From an uncultured Dysosmobacter sp. (GTDB lineage: Bacteria > Bacillota > Clostridia > Oscillospirales > Oscillospiraceae), in NCBI RefSeq assembly GCF_947631635.1, contig NZ_CANRMB010000007.1:1-64000 (forward strand): a DNA stretch of 64,000 nt. The letters run 5' to 3'. This document shows, one piece after another, positions 34,736 through 43,620 of the stretch. The notes under the pieces were generated by a model. It was not told where the DNA came from. It saw only the letters and a list, made by a program, of their open reading frames with translations, and searched no databases. The first letter of the stretch is position 1. Every line of letters begins with the position of its first letter. Both the position numbers and the translations under genes were made by a program.

Positions 34736-36655
34736 TTATTTCCGGAACTCGTCCACCCGCAGGCACCGGGTGGCGTTGAGAATGGCGATAAAGGCCACGC
34801 CCACATCGGCAAATACCGCCTCCCACATGGTGGCCATATTGAACGCGCCCAGGATCATCACGCCGAATTTGACGATCAGGGCGAACCAGATGTTCTGGTT
34901 TACGATCCGCAGCGTCTTGCGGGAGATGCGCATGGCGGTGGCGATTTTGGAGGGCTTGTCGTCCATCAGCACGATGTCGGCGGCCTCGATGGCGGCGTCG
35001 GAGCCAAGGGCGCCCATGGCGATGCCGATGTCCACCCGGCTCAAGACGGGGGCGTCGTTGATGCCGTCTCCCACAAAGGCCACCTTGCCGTTCTGGGATC
35101 TTTCCGCCAGCAGTTTTTCCGTCAGGTCCACCTTGTCGGCGGGCAGCAGCTCCGCATGGTATTCATCCACGCCCAACTCCGCGGCCACCGCCTTGGCCAC
35201 CGCATCGGTGTCGCCGGTGAGCATGACGATTTTCTTCACACCGCTGGCCTTCAGGTCCGCGATGGCGGCCTTGGCGTCCTCCTTGGGCAGGTCGGAGATG
35301 ACAATGTGTCCGGCGTAGAAGCCGTCCACCGTCACATGGACGATGGTGCCCGGCAGTTCACAGGGCAGCCAGTTGACATTTTGGCGCTCCATCAGGCGGC
35401 TGTTGCCCACACAGACCGCCTTGCCGTCCACTTTGGCACAGACGCCATGACCGGCGATCTCCTCCACATCCGACACCCGGCCGGCGTCGAGACTGGCTTT
35501 GCAGGCGGCCCGCAGGGACAGGGAGATGGGATGGTCGGAGTAGTGCTCCGCCAGGGCGGCGTATTCCAGCACCTGCTCCGGGGTGTAGGCGGCCTCTGGA
35601 TGGACCGCGGTGACGGTGAAGGTGCCCTTCGTCAGGGTGCCGGTCTTGTCGAACACCACGGTCTCCGTCTTTGCCAGAGCCTCTAAGTAGTTGCTGCCCT
35701 TCACCAGGATGCCGCATTTGCTGGCACCGCCGATGCCGCCGAAAAAGCTGAGGGGCACGGAGATGACCAGAGCGCAGGGACAGGAGATGACCAGGAAGAT
35801 CAGCGCCCTGTGGAGCCAGTTGGCCCAGTCGGTGCCCAGCAGGAAGGCGGGCTGGCCGGCGGCGGGGATCAGGAATAGGGCGATGGTAGGGATCAGGAAC
35901 AGCGCCAGGGCGGCAATGACCACGCAGGGTGTGTAATACCGGGCGAACCGGGTGATGAAATTCTCACTGGAGGCCTTCTTTTCGCTGGCGTTTTCCACCA
36001 GGTCCAGAATTTTGGACACCGTGGATTCCTCGCAGAGCTTGGTCACCCGGATGCGCAGCAGGCCGGACTGATTCACGCAGCCGCTGATGACCGCGTCGCC
36101 GGGGGCCACGTCCCGGGGAACGGACTCGCCGGTGAGGGCGGCGGTGTCCAGCGAAGAGCTGCCCTCCAGCACCACGCCGTCCAGGGGCACCCGCTCGCCG
36201 GGCTTTACCACGATGACAGCGCCCACTTCCACATCCTCCGGGTCCACCTCTTCCAGCTCGCCGTTCTCCCCCTCCAGGTTGGCGACGTCGGGGCGGATAT
36301 CCATGAGGGAGGCGATGGACTGCCGGGACTTGCCCACAGCATAGTCCTGGAACAGCTCGCCCACCTGATAGAACAGCATGACGAACACCGCCTCGGCGTA
36401 TTCCCCGGTGCCGAAGGCGCCCACGGTGGCCAGGGCCATCAGGAAGTTCTCGTCAAACACCTGTCCGTTGCGGATGTTGCGGACAGCCTTGTACAGGACA
36501 TCCCAGCCGATGACGGCGTAAGGCGCCAGATAGCAGACCGCCGTCAGCAGGCCCTGTTCCGGCAGCACGGCGAATGCCGTCAGCAGCTTGACGATCACCA
36601 GCAGCACCGCTGAGGCGATGATGCGCCTCAGCATCTTCTTCTGTTTTTGAGTCAT
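34736..36655 (-). CDS. Zn/Cd/Pb-type P1B ATPase
   Basis: Heavy-metal exporting P-type ATPase, 639 residues. The TM6 metal site is SCPCAL, the phosphorylation site is FDKTGTLTKG, the HP motif is HYSDHPIS, and GDGINDAP is the hinge. Lys in LIVKFGVMI and Asp in VFADVGVAF of the last membrane segments identify the P1B-2 subgroup (Zn2+, Cd2+, Pb2+). The protein has no N-terminal HMA domain. The start ATG 36655 overlaps the methyltransferase stop by 4 bases. A separate small HMA protein in the operon probably supplies the missing metal-binding domain. Confidence 0.95.
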   Translation of the reverse strand: MTQKQKKMLRRIIASAVLLVIVKLLTAFAVLPEQGLLTAVCYLAPYAVIGWDVLYKAVRNIRNGQVFDENFLMALATVGAFGTGEYAEAVFVMLFYQVGELFQDYAVGKSRQSIASLMDIRPDVANLEGENGELEEVDPEDVEVGAVIVVKPGERVPLDGVVLEGSSSLDTAALTGESVPRDVAPGDAVISGCVNQSGLLRIRVTKLCEESTVSKILDLVENASEKKASSENFITRFARYYTPCVVIAALALFLIPTIALFLIPAAGQPAFLLGTDWANWLHRALIFLVISCPCALVISVPLSFFGGIGGASKCGILVKGSNYLEALAKTETVVFDKTGTLTKGTFTVTAVHPEAAYTPEQVLEYAALAEHYSDHPISLSLRAACKASLDAGRVSDVEEIAGHGVCAKVDGKAVCVGNSRLMERQNVNWLPCELPGTIVHVTVDGFYAGHIVISDLPKEDAKAAIADLKASGVKKIVMLTGDTDAVAKAVAAELGVDEYHAELLPADKVDLTEKLLAERSQNGKVAFVGDGINDAPVLSRVDIGIAMGALGSDAAIEAADIVLMDDKPSKIATAMRISRKTLRIVNQNIWFALIVKFGVMILGAFNMATMWEAVFADVGVAFIAILNATRCLRVDEFRK

Positions 36656-37287
36656 TTTGATCCCTCCGGGACGATTGGTTTTTGGATGACTGCCATCCCA
36701 ACAGGCAAGCGCCCCGGGATGACGGTCAGTTGGCAGTCCGGCAGGCCAGCCCTCTCTAAAAAGGCCCGATAGCTCTGCCGGGTAAAAAGTTGTTTTTGCC
36801 GGAATCCCAGCAAGCGGTACAGGGAGATCAGCCTCTTCATTAGCGGACCCGCCTCCCCCATGAGAAACGTGGGCAGGAGCAGAACGCCGCCGGGGGCGGT
36901 GACCCGCCACAGTTCCGCCACGGCCTTTTCCGGCGCGTCCAGCAGGTGCAGGACGTTGGCGGCGCAGACGGCGCCGAAGGCGCCATCCGCGTCCGGGAGA
37001 TGGAACAGGTCCCGCTGGGCAAATTCGATCTGGGAGAGTCCCCTGCGGGCGGCTTTCCGCCGGGCCTGTTCCAGCATGGGGAGGGACAGATCCGTACACA
37101 GGATCCGCCCGGCAAAAGGCGCGGCGGCCAGGGAAATCTCCCCAGTGCCCGCCGCGCACTCCAGCATATCAGAACCCACTGGGACACAGCGGGCCGCCTC
37201 CGCGGCCATTCCGCGGACCGCCCGGCGGTTGGCGAACTCCGCCAAGTCGTACAGGCCCGCGATCCTGTCCCAGAATGTCCGACTCAT
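36652..37287 (-). CDS. Class I SAM-dependent methyltransferase in the metal-efflux operon
   Basis: 211 residues with a Rossmann methyltransferase fold: motif I MLECAAGTGEISLAAAPF, acidic CTDLSLPMLEQA and post-motif FGAVCAANVLHLLDAPEKAV. It resembles UbiE/Methyltransf_11 proteins acting on small molecules. It sits between the HMA protein (1-base gap) and the ATPase (4-base overlap), so it is translationally linked to metal efflux. The substrate is unknown. Methylation of a metal(loid) such as Hg, Se, Te or As is possible, but no Cys triad typical of ArsM was seen. Confidence 0.85.
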   Translation of the reverse strand: MSRTFWDRIAGLYDLAEFANRRAVRGMAAEAARCVPVGSDMLECAAGTGEISLAAAPFAGRILCTDLSLPMLEQARRKAARRGLSQIEFAQRDLFHLPDADGAFGAVCAANVLHLLDAPEKAVAELWRVTAPGGVLLLPTFLMGEAGPLMKRLISLYRLLGFRQKQLFTRQSYRAFLERAGLPDCQLTVIPGRLPVGMAVIQKPIVPEGSK

Positions 37288-37288
37288 C

Positions 37289-37504
37289 TTAAACGGACAG
37301 CTCGCAGTCAGGCTCCACCTTCTTGGCGGTGGCGACGACCTCTTTCAGGATCTCGTCAAAAAGGGCGTCGTCGGCGTCCAGGACCATCTTCTGGGACATA
37401 AAGTTGATGGTGACGGAATGGACGCCGTCAATCTTTCTGACCGCATCCTCCACCTTGGCGGCGCAGTTGGCGCAGTCGATGACGAACTTGTAACGCTTTT
37501 TCAT
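37289..37504 (-). CDS. Stand-alone heavy-metal-associated (HMA) domain protein
   Basis: 71-residue ferredoxin-like HMA domain with the CXXC site in IDCANCAAKVEDAV, followed by GVHSVTINFMSQKMVLD. It matches the N-terminal domain of CadA ATPases but is encoded separately. It is followed after one base by the methyltransferase gene and probably delivers metal to the ATPase. Upstream spacing from arsR is 39 bases. Confidence 0.92.
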   Translation of the reverse strand: MKKRYKFVIDCANCAAKVEDAVRKIDGVHSVTINFMSQKMVLDADDALFDEILKEVVATAKKVEPDCELSV

Positions 37505-37543
37505 GATGATCTTCCTCCAATATGTATTAAAAATGTGGAAAAC

Positions 37544-37906
37544 TTACTCTGAAACGTGTTCAAGACCCTGGTCGATGATGGTTTTCACATGGTCGTCCGC
37601 CAGCGAGTAGAAGACGGTCTTTCCCTCTCTGCGGGCCTTCACCAGCCGGGCGTTCTTCAAGGCCCGCAGCTGATGGGAGATGGCGGACTGGGTCATGCCC
37701 AGCAGCTGGGCGATGTCGCACACGCACATCTCCGCCTCAAACAGCACATACAGAATGCGGATGCGGGTGGAATCGCCGAAGATGCGGAACAGCTCCGTCA
37801 GATCGTATAAGGTGTCCTCGCTGGGCAGCTCCCGGCGCACCCTCTCCACGATCTCCTCATGGGCGTGGATGAAATCACAGCACTCCACATTGTAACGGTC
37901 CTCCAT
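37544..37906 (-). CDS. ArsR/SmtB-family metal-responsive repressor (CadC-like)
   Basis: 120-residue winged-helix repressor. ATG 37906 is preceded by AAAGGAGGG. An N-terminal Cys pair (YNVECCDFIHAHEE) and the alpha3 motif EMCVCDIAQLLGMTQSAISH match the alpha3N-type site of CadC, which binds Cd/Pb/Zn. His residues in ADDHVKTIIDQGLEH at the C-terminus could form the alpha5 site. It would repress the operon through the palindrome at 37925-37938 and release DNA when metal binds. Confidence 0.93.
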   Translation of the reverse strand: MEDRYNVECCDFIHAHEEIVERVRRELPSEDTLYDLTELFRIFGDSTRIRILYVLFEAEMCVCDIAQLLGMTQSAISHQLRALKNARLVKARREGKTVFYSLADDHVKTIIDQGLEHVSE

Positions 37907-37924
37907 GGGTACCCTCCTTTCAAT

Positions 37925-37973
37925 TGAACGATTGTTCATATGTTCAGTATACGCAATATCATGGATTTGTCAA
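37925..37973 (-). promoter_or_regulatory. Promoter and ArsR operator of the metal-efflux operon
   Basis: On the minus strand TTGACA (37973-37968) and TATACT (37951-37946) are 16 bases apart. The 14-base palindrome TGAACAATCGTTCA (37938-37925) lies directly downstream of the -10 box, the standard place and shape for an ArsR/SmtB operator. Confidence 0.85.
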
Positions 37974-38049
37974 CCCCCTTTTAAAAAATGTGGAAAATTT
38001 TTTGCAGACATGATAAACTGTCCCTAAATCTCACAACAAGGAGCGTCCT

Positions 38050-38502
38050 ATGAACGAACTAGAACAGCAGCTTTTGGAGCGGTACAAAAAAAACGCCTTT
38101 ATGCGCCATAATCATATCGAGATGGAATCCGTGGAGCGGGACCGGGCGGTATTCCGGCTGGTGATCCGGCCGGAGAGCAAAAACCCCTACGGCATGGTCC
38201 ACGGCGGAGCCATCTACACCATGGCGGACAATGCCAGCGGCACCGCGGCCCACACCGACGGGCGCTACTATGTTACCCAGACCAGCGCCCTCCACTTCCT
38301 GCGCAACCAGTCCGCGGGAACTGTCCGGGCGGAGGCCTATGTCCGGCACCGCGGCAAGTCCACCTGCCTGGTGGCGGTGGATATCACAGGAGAAGGCGGC
38401 AAGCTGATCGCCACCGGCGAATTCACATTTTTCTGCGTGGACAAGGCCCTGATGGACCAAAAGATAAGTCCGAATGAATGCCGGCCAAACACTGGGGCAT
38501 GA
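38050..38502 (+). CDS. PaaI-family hotdog thioesterase
   Basis: 150 residues with one hotdog fold. NPYGMVHGGAIYTMADNASG contains the HGG-type active-site loop and the Asp following it. SALHFLRNQSAGTVRAEAYV and RHRGKSTCLVAVDI fit PaaI-type aryl- or acyl-CoA thioesterases. ATG 38050 is preceded by AAGGAG. It is transcribed divergently from the metal operon and is 167 bases upstream of the next gene. Substrate unknown. Confidence 0.88.
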   Translation: MNELEQQLLERYKKNAFMRHNHIEMESVERDRAVFRLVIRPESKNPYGMVHGGAIYTMADNASGTAAHTDGRYYVTQTSALHFLRNQSAGTVRAEAYVRHRGKSTCLVAVDITGEGGKLIATGEFTFFCVDKALMDQKISPNECRPNTGA

Positions 38503-38669
38503 TATCGTCTGTGTACTGGAAAAACGGGAAAGCTCGGCGGATCGCGTGAGAAACAGCGGCGCTGCCCTCTTTGGCAGGCGTCGGCCCGCCTGCATCCCTT
38601 TTACACATTCTCAGACGCACCGGCCATATCCTATCAAATAAAAGCGTTCTAACCGGAAGGAGGCGTGGA

Positions 38670-39944
38670 ATGACAGAGTGCAGATCCTTTCACAAGCCGG
38701 CGGAAGCACCCCTCCGGGCGCTTTTGGACCGGGAGTACGGGACCGCCGCGGGTACGGTCCTGCGGCTGGCCTGGCAGGCCGGATTGCAGAGAAAAGAGAT
38801 CTCCGCCCTCACCTGGGCAGGCGTGTACCTGAATGAGGGCACGCTTCAGATCTCGGAGCGGGCCATCCCCCTGTCCGGGGAATTAAAGAGGTATTTAGAG
38901 GACCTGCGGGACTGCCAGGGCCGCGTGAGAGCCAGCGGCCGGGTGCTTCTGTCGGACAGCCGCCATAAGCCGCTGGCGGTCTACTCCGTCTCCAACCTGG
39001 CGCGGACGGCCCTCCAGGCCGAGGGGTTGGAGGGCGTCACCCTGGGGGACCTCCGCACGGATTACACCCTGCGGCAGATCGGCTCCGGCGGACTGGAGCA
39101 CGCCGCCCGCGTCACCGGCATGAACGTCCACTGGCTGATGCGCTTGGCGGCGGAGGAGGACCTTCCCGCTGAAAAAATGCGTCCCGCAAAAGCCGGTCCC
39201 GTGGGCGAGCGCCCGGAGATCGACCGGGCGGCCCTGGAGGAACTGGCCCGCCGGGAGGGCAGTACAGACGGCGTTCTGGCCGTGTTTCTGGCGCTGGACG
39301 CCGGAGCGGACCTGCGGGAGATCGCGGAGCTCCGCTGGTCCGGCGTGGACCTGCCCGCCGGGACCTTGACACTGCCGTCCGGGACCATCCACCTCTCCCC
39401 CACCCTGCTGGATCTGCTTTCGGCCCGCCGCAGCAGGCCGAAAGCAAGGGTCCTGACCGCACCGAGAACAGGAAAAGCCTATCCCGCGGAGCGGATCTCC
39501 CGGCTGGCCCGGACGGCGCTGGTGCGGGCTGGGATGGACCGGCTGTCCCTGAAGGACCTGAACCGTGCTTACGCCCGAAGGGACGCCGGGGAAAAGCTCA
39601 CCGCCTGGATCCGGCAAAACGGCCCCATCAAGCGGTCTGCGGCGGCAAAGCTGCTGGATCTGCCGGACCAGACGGCGGGCCACATGCTCCGCATTCTGTG
39701 TGAGGACGGCGTTTTGATGCCGGTGGGGATGAAATATTACCTTCCCGGTGCTGCGGTCCCGCCGGAGGAGCAGCGTGCCCGGGTGCTCCGCCTGCTGGAA
39801 AAGGAGCGCTCCGCCAGCTGCGCGGCCTTTGCGGTGGAGCTGGGGACCGACGTCCGCCAGTGCGGCACGCTTCTGCGCCGCATGGTCCAGGACGGCGACA
39901 TCGTGCAGGTGGGCCGAAAGTACCAATTGCCTGATAAGTTATAA
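38670..39944 (+). CDS. Tandem recombinase-fold protein without catalytic residues, with winged-helix tail
   Basis: 424 residues. Two repeats each look like the catalytic fold of a tyrosine recombinase. GLQRKEISALTWAGVYLNEG (about 38-57) is matched by DLREIAELRWSGVDLPAG. VSNLARTALQAEGLEGVTLGDLR is matched by ISRLARTALVRAGMDRLSLKDLN, each given here in parts. The catalytic Arg of GLR is Gln in the first and Asp in the second; the HXXR and Tyr motifs are also lost. The last 110 residues contain two winged-helix-like segments (PIKRSAAAKLLDLPDQTAGH, and CAAFAVELGTDVRQCGTLLR). It probably binds DNA but cannot cut it. GGAAGGAGG precedes ATG 38670. No integrated element is seen beside it. Confidence 0.8.
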   Translation: MTECRSFHKPAEAPLRALLDREYGTAAGTVLRLAWQAGLQRKEISALTWAGVYLNEGTLQISERAIPLSGELKRYLEDLRDCQGRVRASGRVLLSDSRHKPLAVYSVSNLARTALQAEGLEGVTLGDLRTDYTLRQIGSGGLEHAARVTGMNVHWLMRLAAEEDLPAEKMRPAKAGPVGERPEIDRAALEELARREGSTDGVLAVFLALDAGADLREIAELRWSGVDLPAGTLTLPSGTIHLSPTLLDLLSARRSRPKARVLTAPRTGKAYPAERISRLARTALVRAGMDRLSLKDLNRAYARRDAGEKLTAWIRQNGPIKRSAAAKLLDLPDQTAGHMLRILCEDGVLMPVGMKYYLPGAAVPPEEQRARVLRLLEKERSASCAAFAVELGTDVRQCGTLLRRMVQDGDIVQVGRKYQLPDKL

Positions 39945-39963
39945 ATGAATAGCAAAAAAATGT

Positions 39964-40000
39964 GAGAGTTGGTCATGTGTACCAGCTCTCTCGTTCTTTT
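39964..40000 (+). terminator. Terminator of the recombinase-fold gene
   Basis: GAGAGTTGGT pairs with ACCAGCTCTC around 7 bases, followed by TCGTTCTTTT. Confidence 0.75.
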
Positions 40001-40079
40001 AATTACGATTAGAATCAAATTTCAAAATCAAATTGACGAACGAGTTACAATGATGTAACAAAAGACAATAACTTATGGA

Positions 40080-40243
40080 CATTTCGAAAGGAACGTTGTA
40101 GATTAACACCAGCGGGAGGCGATTCAGCCCGACAGGCCATTCCGAGCCTGATGCGGACACTTGCTAGCCGCCGCATGAAGCCCGGATCGGTTTCAACGGC
40201 AGAAGCGTCCTGACCGCAAAAATTTAAAGGAGGAAAATACCCC
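40080..40243 (+). promoter_or_regulatory. Structured 5' leader of the SLH gene
   Basis: About 165 bases between the AT-rich promoter zone (around 40030-40065) and the start codon. It has two local hairpins, CAGGC/GCCTG and ATGCGG/CCGCAT, and ends with AAAGGAGG. TTGACG at 40032 may be the -35 box. No known riboswitch was identified. Long stable leaders are usual for abundant S-layer mRNAs. Confidence 0.4.
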
Positions 40244-43200
40244 ATGAAGAAGTTCCTTTCTATGGTTCTGGCTCTGGTGATGGTCATGTCTCTGGTCACC
40301 GTCAGCGCCGGCGCCAAGGGCTTCACCGATGACAGCAAGGTACAGTACAAAGAAGCTGTCGACGTGATGTCCGCAGTGAAGGTTATCGACGGTTATCCCG
40401 ACGGTTCCTTCAATCCCCAGGGCACACTGACTCGTGGTGCCGCCGCCAAGATCATCTGCAACCTGATCTTGGGCCCCACCACTGCCTCTGCCCTGTCCGC
40501 CGACACGGCTCCCTACAAGGATGTCCCTGTCAACCACACCTTTGCCGGTTACATTGCTTACTGCCAGCAGCAGGGCATTATCTCCGGCTACGCTGACGGC
40601 TCCTTCCGTCCCGGCGCCACTCTGACGAACTATGCGTTCATGAAGATGCTGCTGGGCGCTCTGGGCTATGACGCCGACATCGAAGGTTATGTGGGCGACA
40701 ACTGGTCCATCGCCGTTGCCAAGCGCGCTTTGAACATCGGCCTGACCGATGACATGGTGGAGGAGTTCGTGGGCACTGATTACGCCACCCGTGAGCAGGC
40801 CTGCCTGTACGCCCTGAACACCATGACCGCCGACATGGTCCAATATGACTCCCGCACCTCCGTAACCGTTGGCGGCGCTGAGGTCGTCATCGCTGGCTCC
40901 AAGGCCGAGGTCGTGAAGAACACCTCCAAGACCGACGGCAACATCTTCGCCGAGGACGGCGAGATGCAGTTCGCCGAGAAGTACTTCACCAATCTGAGCG
41001 TTACCAAGGGCTCCGACGACTTCGCCCGCCCCGCCAACGTTTGGAAGGTGAAGTCTGAGAAGATCGGCACCTATGCCGACAAGGCCGACGTGACCTACAC
41101 CGGCAGCGTCAAGTCCAAGGACATCTACAAGGACCTGGACCTGGGCAGCACCATTGCCAAGGCTGACGTTGAGGTTTACAACAACGGCGTCGAGGCTGCC
41201 AGCATCGCCATCAAGAAGGGCAGCGAGGACAAGATCGCTGCCGCCGGCAACGGCGTTCTGACCGAGGTCTTCTACAACGATGATGATGACTCCGTTATCG
41301 TCACCAGCGTCCAGACCTATGTGGGCACCATCAACAAGTCCGTGGCCGCCAAGGGCGACAAGGACGCCTATGTTGAGATCGCTCCCGAGTCCGCGCCTAA
41401 GGGCGTGTCCGGCATCCTGAAGTTTGAGACCAACGAGGAGTTCGAGGACGACGCCTATGTCCTGTTTACTTACTCCGAGGATACTGACGAGGTCAAGTCC
41501 GTGGCCGTGGCCGAGGAAGTCTCCGGCACCGTCACCAAGGCCGAGAACTCCGACACCAACGTCACCGACAAGAAGGCCCTGACCATCGACGGCGAGCGCT
41601 ACAAGGCCTCTGCCAACATCGCCGGTCAGAACCTGGGCGACGTCACCGTCAAGGAAGACTACACCATCTACCTGGATGCCTATGGCTACATGATCTACGT
41701 GGAGGAGAACGAGTCCACCGACTATGCTCTGGTCCGCGCTGCCGCTGACAAGGGCTCCTTTGTTGGCAAGAAGGCCGAGCTGGTCTTCGCTGACGGCACC
41801 TCCAAGGTCGTGGAGACTGAGAAGAATTACACCAGCCTGGTTGACGAGATTGTCACCTACAAGGTGGACGACGACGGCGTGTACACCCTGAAGGCTGTCA
41901 ACACCACTGTTGCCAAGGCGAACCTAAGCACCTTTGAGATGACCAACGACAAGGCTGGCATCAAGATTGACGGCGATACTACGGTCACCGCCAACAGCGC
42001 TTCCGTCTTCGTGGTCGGCGAAGAGGGCAAGAAGATCGACGACATCGACGATTACACCGCCTACACCGGCATTAAGAACGCTCCTTCCATCAAGACGAGC
42101 GCCGCCGAAAATGACCAGGTCAACGTGTACTACTACTGCAAGAACGGCAAGATGGTCACCATCATGTTCGTTCTGCCCGAAGAGAACGTTGAAGTCACTG
42201 ACGGCGTCAGCAAGACCGTGTTCCTGGCCAAGGAGTCTGTCTCCAACCTGATCCACGACGCTGACGGCGACTACTTCGAGTACAACGCTGTTGTGGACGA
42301 CGAGATCACCACTGTCAAGGTGGCTGACGACGTTACCGTCGATGGCAAGAAGCTTGAGGTCGAAGGGGGCGATTCTTACAGCAAGACTGTCAAGAAGACC
42401 CTGAACGGCCTGTACAAGAGCTACTCTGTCGACAAGTACGGCATCATCACCGACCTGAAGACCTATGCCAGCGACACCTTCGATGGTGAGAAGGGCTATC
42501 TGGTCGATGAGGGTATCGACAAGGTCTCCAAGGAGTACACCGTTCTGGTTGGTAAGAATGGTTCTGCCTACGACTACACCATCACCTGCGATGAGGACGC
42601 CACCTACTACTATGTGGATAAGGACGGCGAAATCAGCGAGAGCTCCTACAAGGCTCTGTCCCAGGACGACAACGACGTTGTCTACCTGCGCGCTAAGGAC
42701 TACATGGTCCAGGCCCTGTTCGTTGAGGAAGTGAAGGCCGCCGCTGCTACCTATGGTGTGACCATCGACTCTGCCGATAGAACCTATAACTATACGGTGG
42801 ACGGCAAGAAGGTCACCAAGGCTGTCACCATCGAGGCTGATGAAAAGGGCGACGACGTGGACTTCACCATTGAGGCCGTTGAAGGCTATCAGATCGACAG
42901 CGTCAAGGCCGGCTCCACGACCCTGAAGGCAGACAAAAACGGCGTCTACACCGTCGAGAACGTGAAGAGCAATGTCGCTGTTACCGTGACTGTCAGCAAG
43001 ATTCCCGGCGAGACCGTCAACGTGGCTGTGTACTATGTTACCACCAGTGGCGACAAGGGCACTGCGGTCGGCACTCAGGCTGTGAAGGCATCTGCTGAAG
43101 CCGGCGTGCTGGGAACCGTGGAACTGACTGATGTAACGATCCCCGCTGGTTACAAGTACAAATCAGGTCTGCCCGCTACCTTCACTGTCGGCAACGGCAC

Positions 43201-43525
43201 CCCCGAGGTCCTGGTGGTTGTTGAGAAAAAGAGCAACCAAACCCAACCTAGTGTTGCTCAGGAAAGTATCTCCAACACGGGTTCTAATCCCTCAGCTACG
43301 GCGACAGTAAACGACTCCGGTATTTCTATCTCTGTCACGAACGGTAGCGGTGATAACAACGGTGATACCATCACTATGAAAGTGACCGCAGCCGCTCTGG
43401 GTTCCTGCAGCCCCGAACAAATTATTCTGACCTATGATGGTAGCAACTGGACTGCTGACGTCGAAACCGTAACCGGCACTGCCGAGGATGGTACTACCAA
43501 GGAATACACTGTAACGGTTAGCTAA
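40244..43525 (+). CDS. SLH-domain surface protein (putative S-layer protein)
   Basis: 1093-residue secreted protein. A signal peptide is clear (MKKFLSMVLALVMVMSLVTV, cleaved near residue 24). Three SLH motifs follow in residues 25-200, with VIDGYPDGSFNPQGTLTRG and IISGYADGSFRPGATLTNY. SLH domains bind pyruvylated cell-wall polymer. The long C-terminal part is acidic, rich in Asp, Lys, Thr and Val, with Ig-like repeats (a PKD-like stretch around 850-1000) and no enzymatic motif. Near the end is a Ser/Asn/Gly-rich stretch. Ribosome binding site AAAGGAGG and a long leader suggest high expression. Codon use is the strict preferred set, which also fits an abundant protein. Confidence 0.93.
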   Translation: MKKFLSMVLALVMVMSLVTVSAGAKGFTDDSKVQYKEAVDVMSAVKVIDGYPDGSFNPQGTLTRGAAAKIICNLILGPTTASALSADTAPYKDVPVNHTFAGYIAYCQQQGIISGYADGSFRPGATLTNYAFMKMLLGALGYDADIEGYVGDNWSIAVAKRALNIGLTDDMVEEFVGTDYATREQACLYALNTMTADMVQYDSRTSVTVGGAEVVIAGSKAEVVKNTSKTDGNIFAEDGEMQFAEKYFTNLSVTKGSDDFARPANVWKVKSEKIGTYADKADVTYTGSVKSKDIYKDLDLGSTIAKADVEVYNNGVEAASIAIKKGSEDKIAAAGNGVLTEVFYNDDDDSVIVTSVQTYVGTINKSVAAKGDKDAYVEIAPESAPKGVSGILKFETNEEFEDDAYVLFTYSEDTDEVKSVAVAEEVSGTVTKAENSDTNVTDKKALTIDGERYKASANIAGQNLGDVTVKEDYTIYLDAYGYMIYVEENESTDYALVRAAADKGSFVGKKAELVFADGTSKVVETEKNYTSLVDEIVTYKVDDDGVYTLKAVNTTVAKANLSTFEMTNDKAGIKIDGDTTVTANSASVFVVGEEGKKIDDIDDYTAYTGIKNAPSIKTSAAENDQVNVYYYCKNGKMVTIMFVLPEENVEVTDGVSKTVFLAKESVSNLIHDADGDYFEYNAVVDDEITTVKVADDVTVDGKKLEVEGGDSYSKTVKKTLNGLYKSYSVDKYGIITDLKTYASDTFDGEKGYLVDEGIDKVSKEYTVLVGKNGSAYDYTITCDEDATYYYVDKDGEISESSYKALSQDDNDVVYLRAKDYMVQALFVEEVKAAAATYGVTIDSADRTYNYTVDGKKVTKAVTIEADEKGDDVDFTIEAVEGYQIDSVKAGSTTLKADKNGVYTVENVKSNVAVTVTVSKIPGETVNVAVYYVTTSGDKGTAVGTQAVKASAEAGVLGTVELTDVTIPAGYKYKSGLPATFTVGNGTPEVLVVVEKKSNQTQPSVAQESISNTGSNPSATATVNDSGISISVTNGSGDNNGDTITMKVTAAALGSCSPEQIILTYDGSNWTADVETVTGTAEDGTTKEYTVTVS

Positions 43526-43564
43526 TCAAAAGCGATTTATCAAAACACATCTGTGTTGAGATAA

Positions 43565-43599
43565 CAAAAGCCCCGCTCCTGAGGGAGCGGGGCTTTTGC
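43565..43599. terminator. Bidirectional terminator between the SLH gene and the minus-strand orphan
   Basis: CAAAAGCCCCGCTCC pairs with GGAGCGGGGCTTTTG around a 5-base loop, giving T-runs on both strands. Confidence 0.93.
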
Positions 43600-43620
43600 G
43601 TCCACGTCAGTTTGGGAAAC

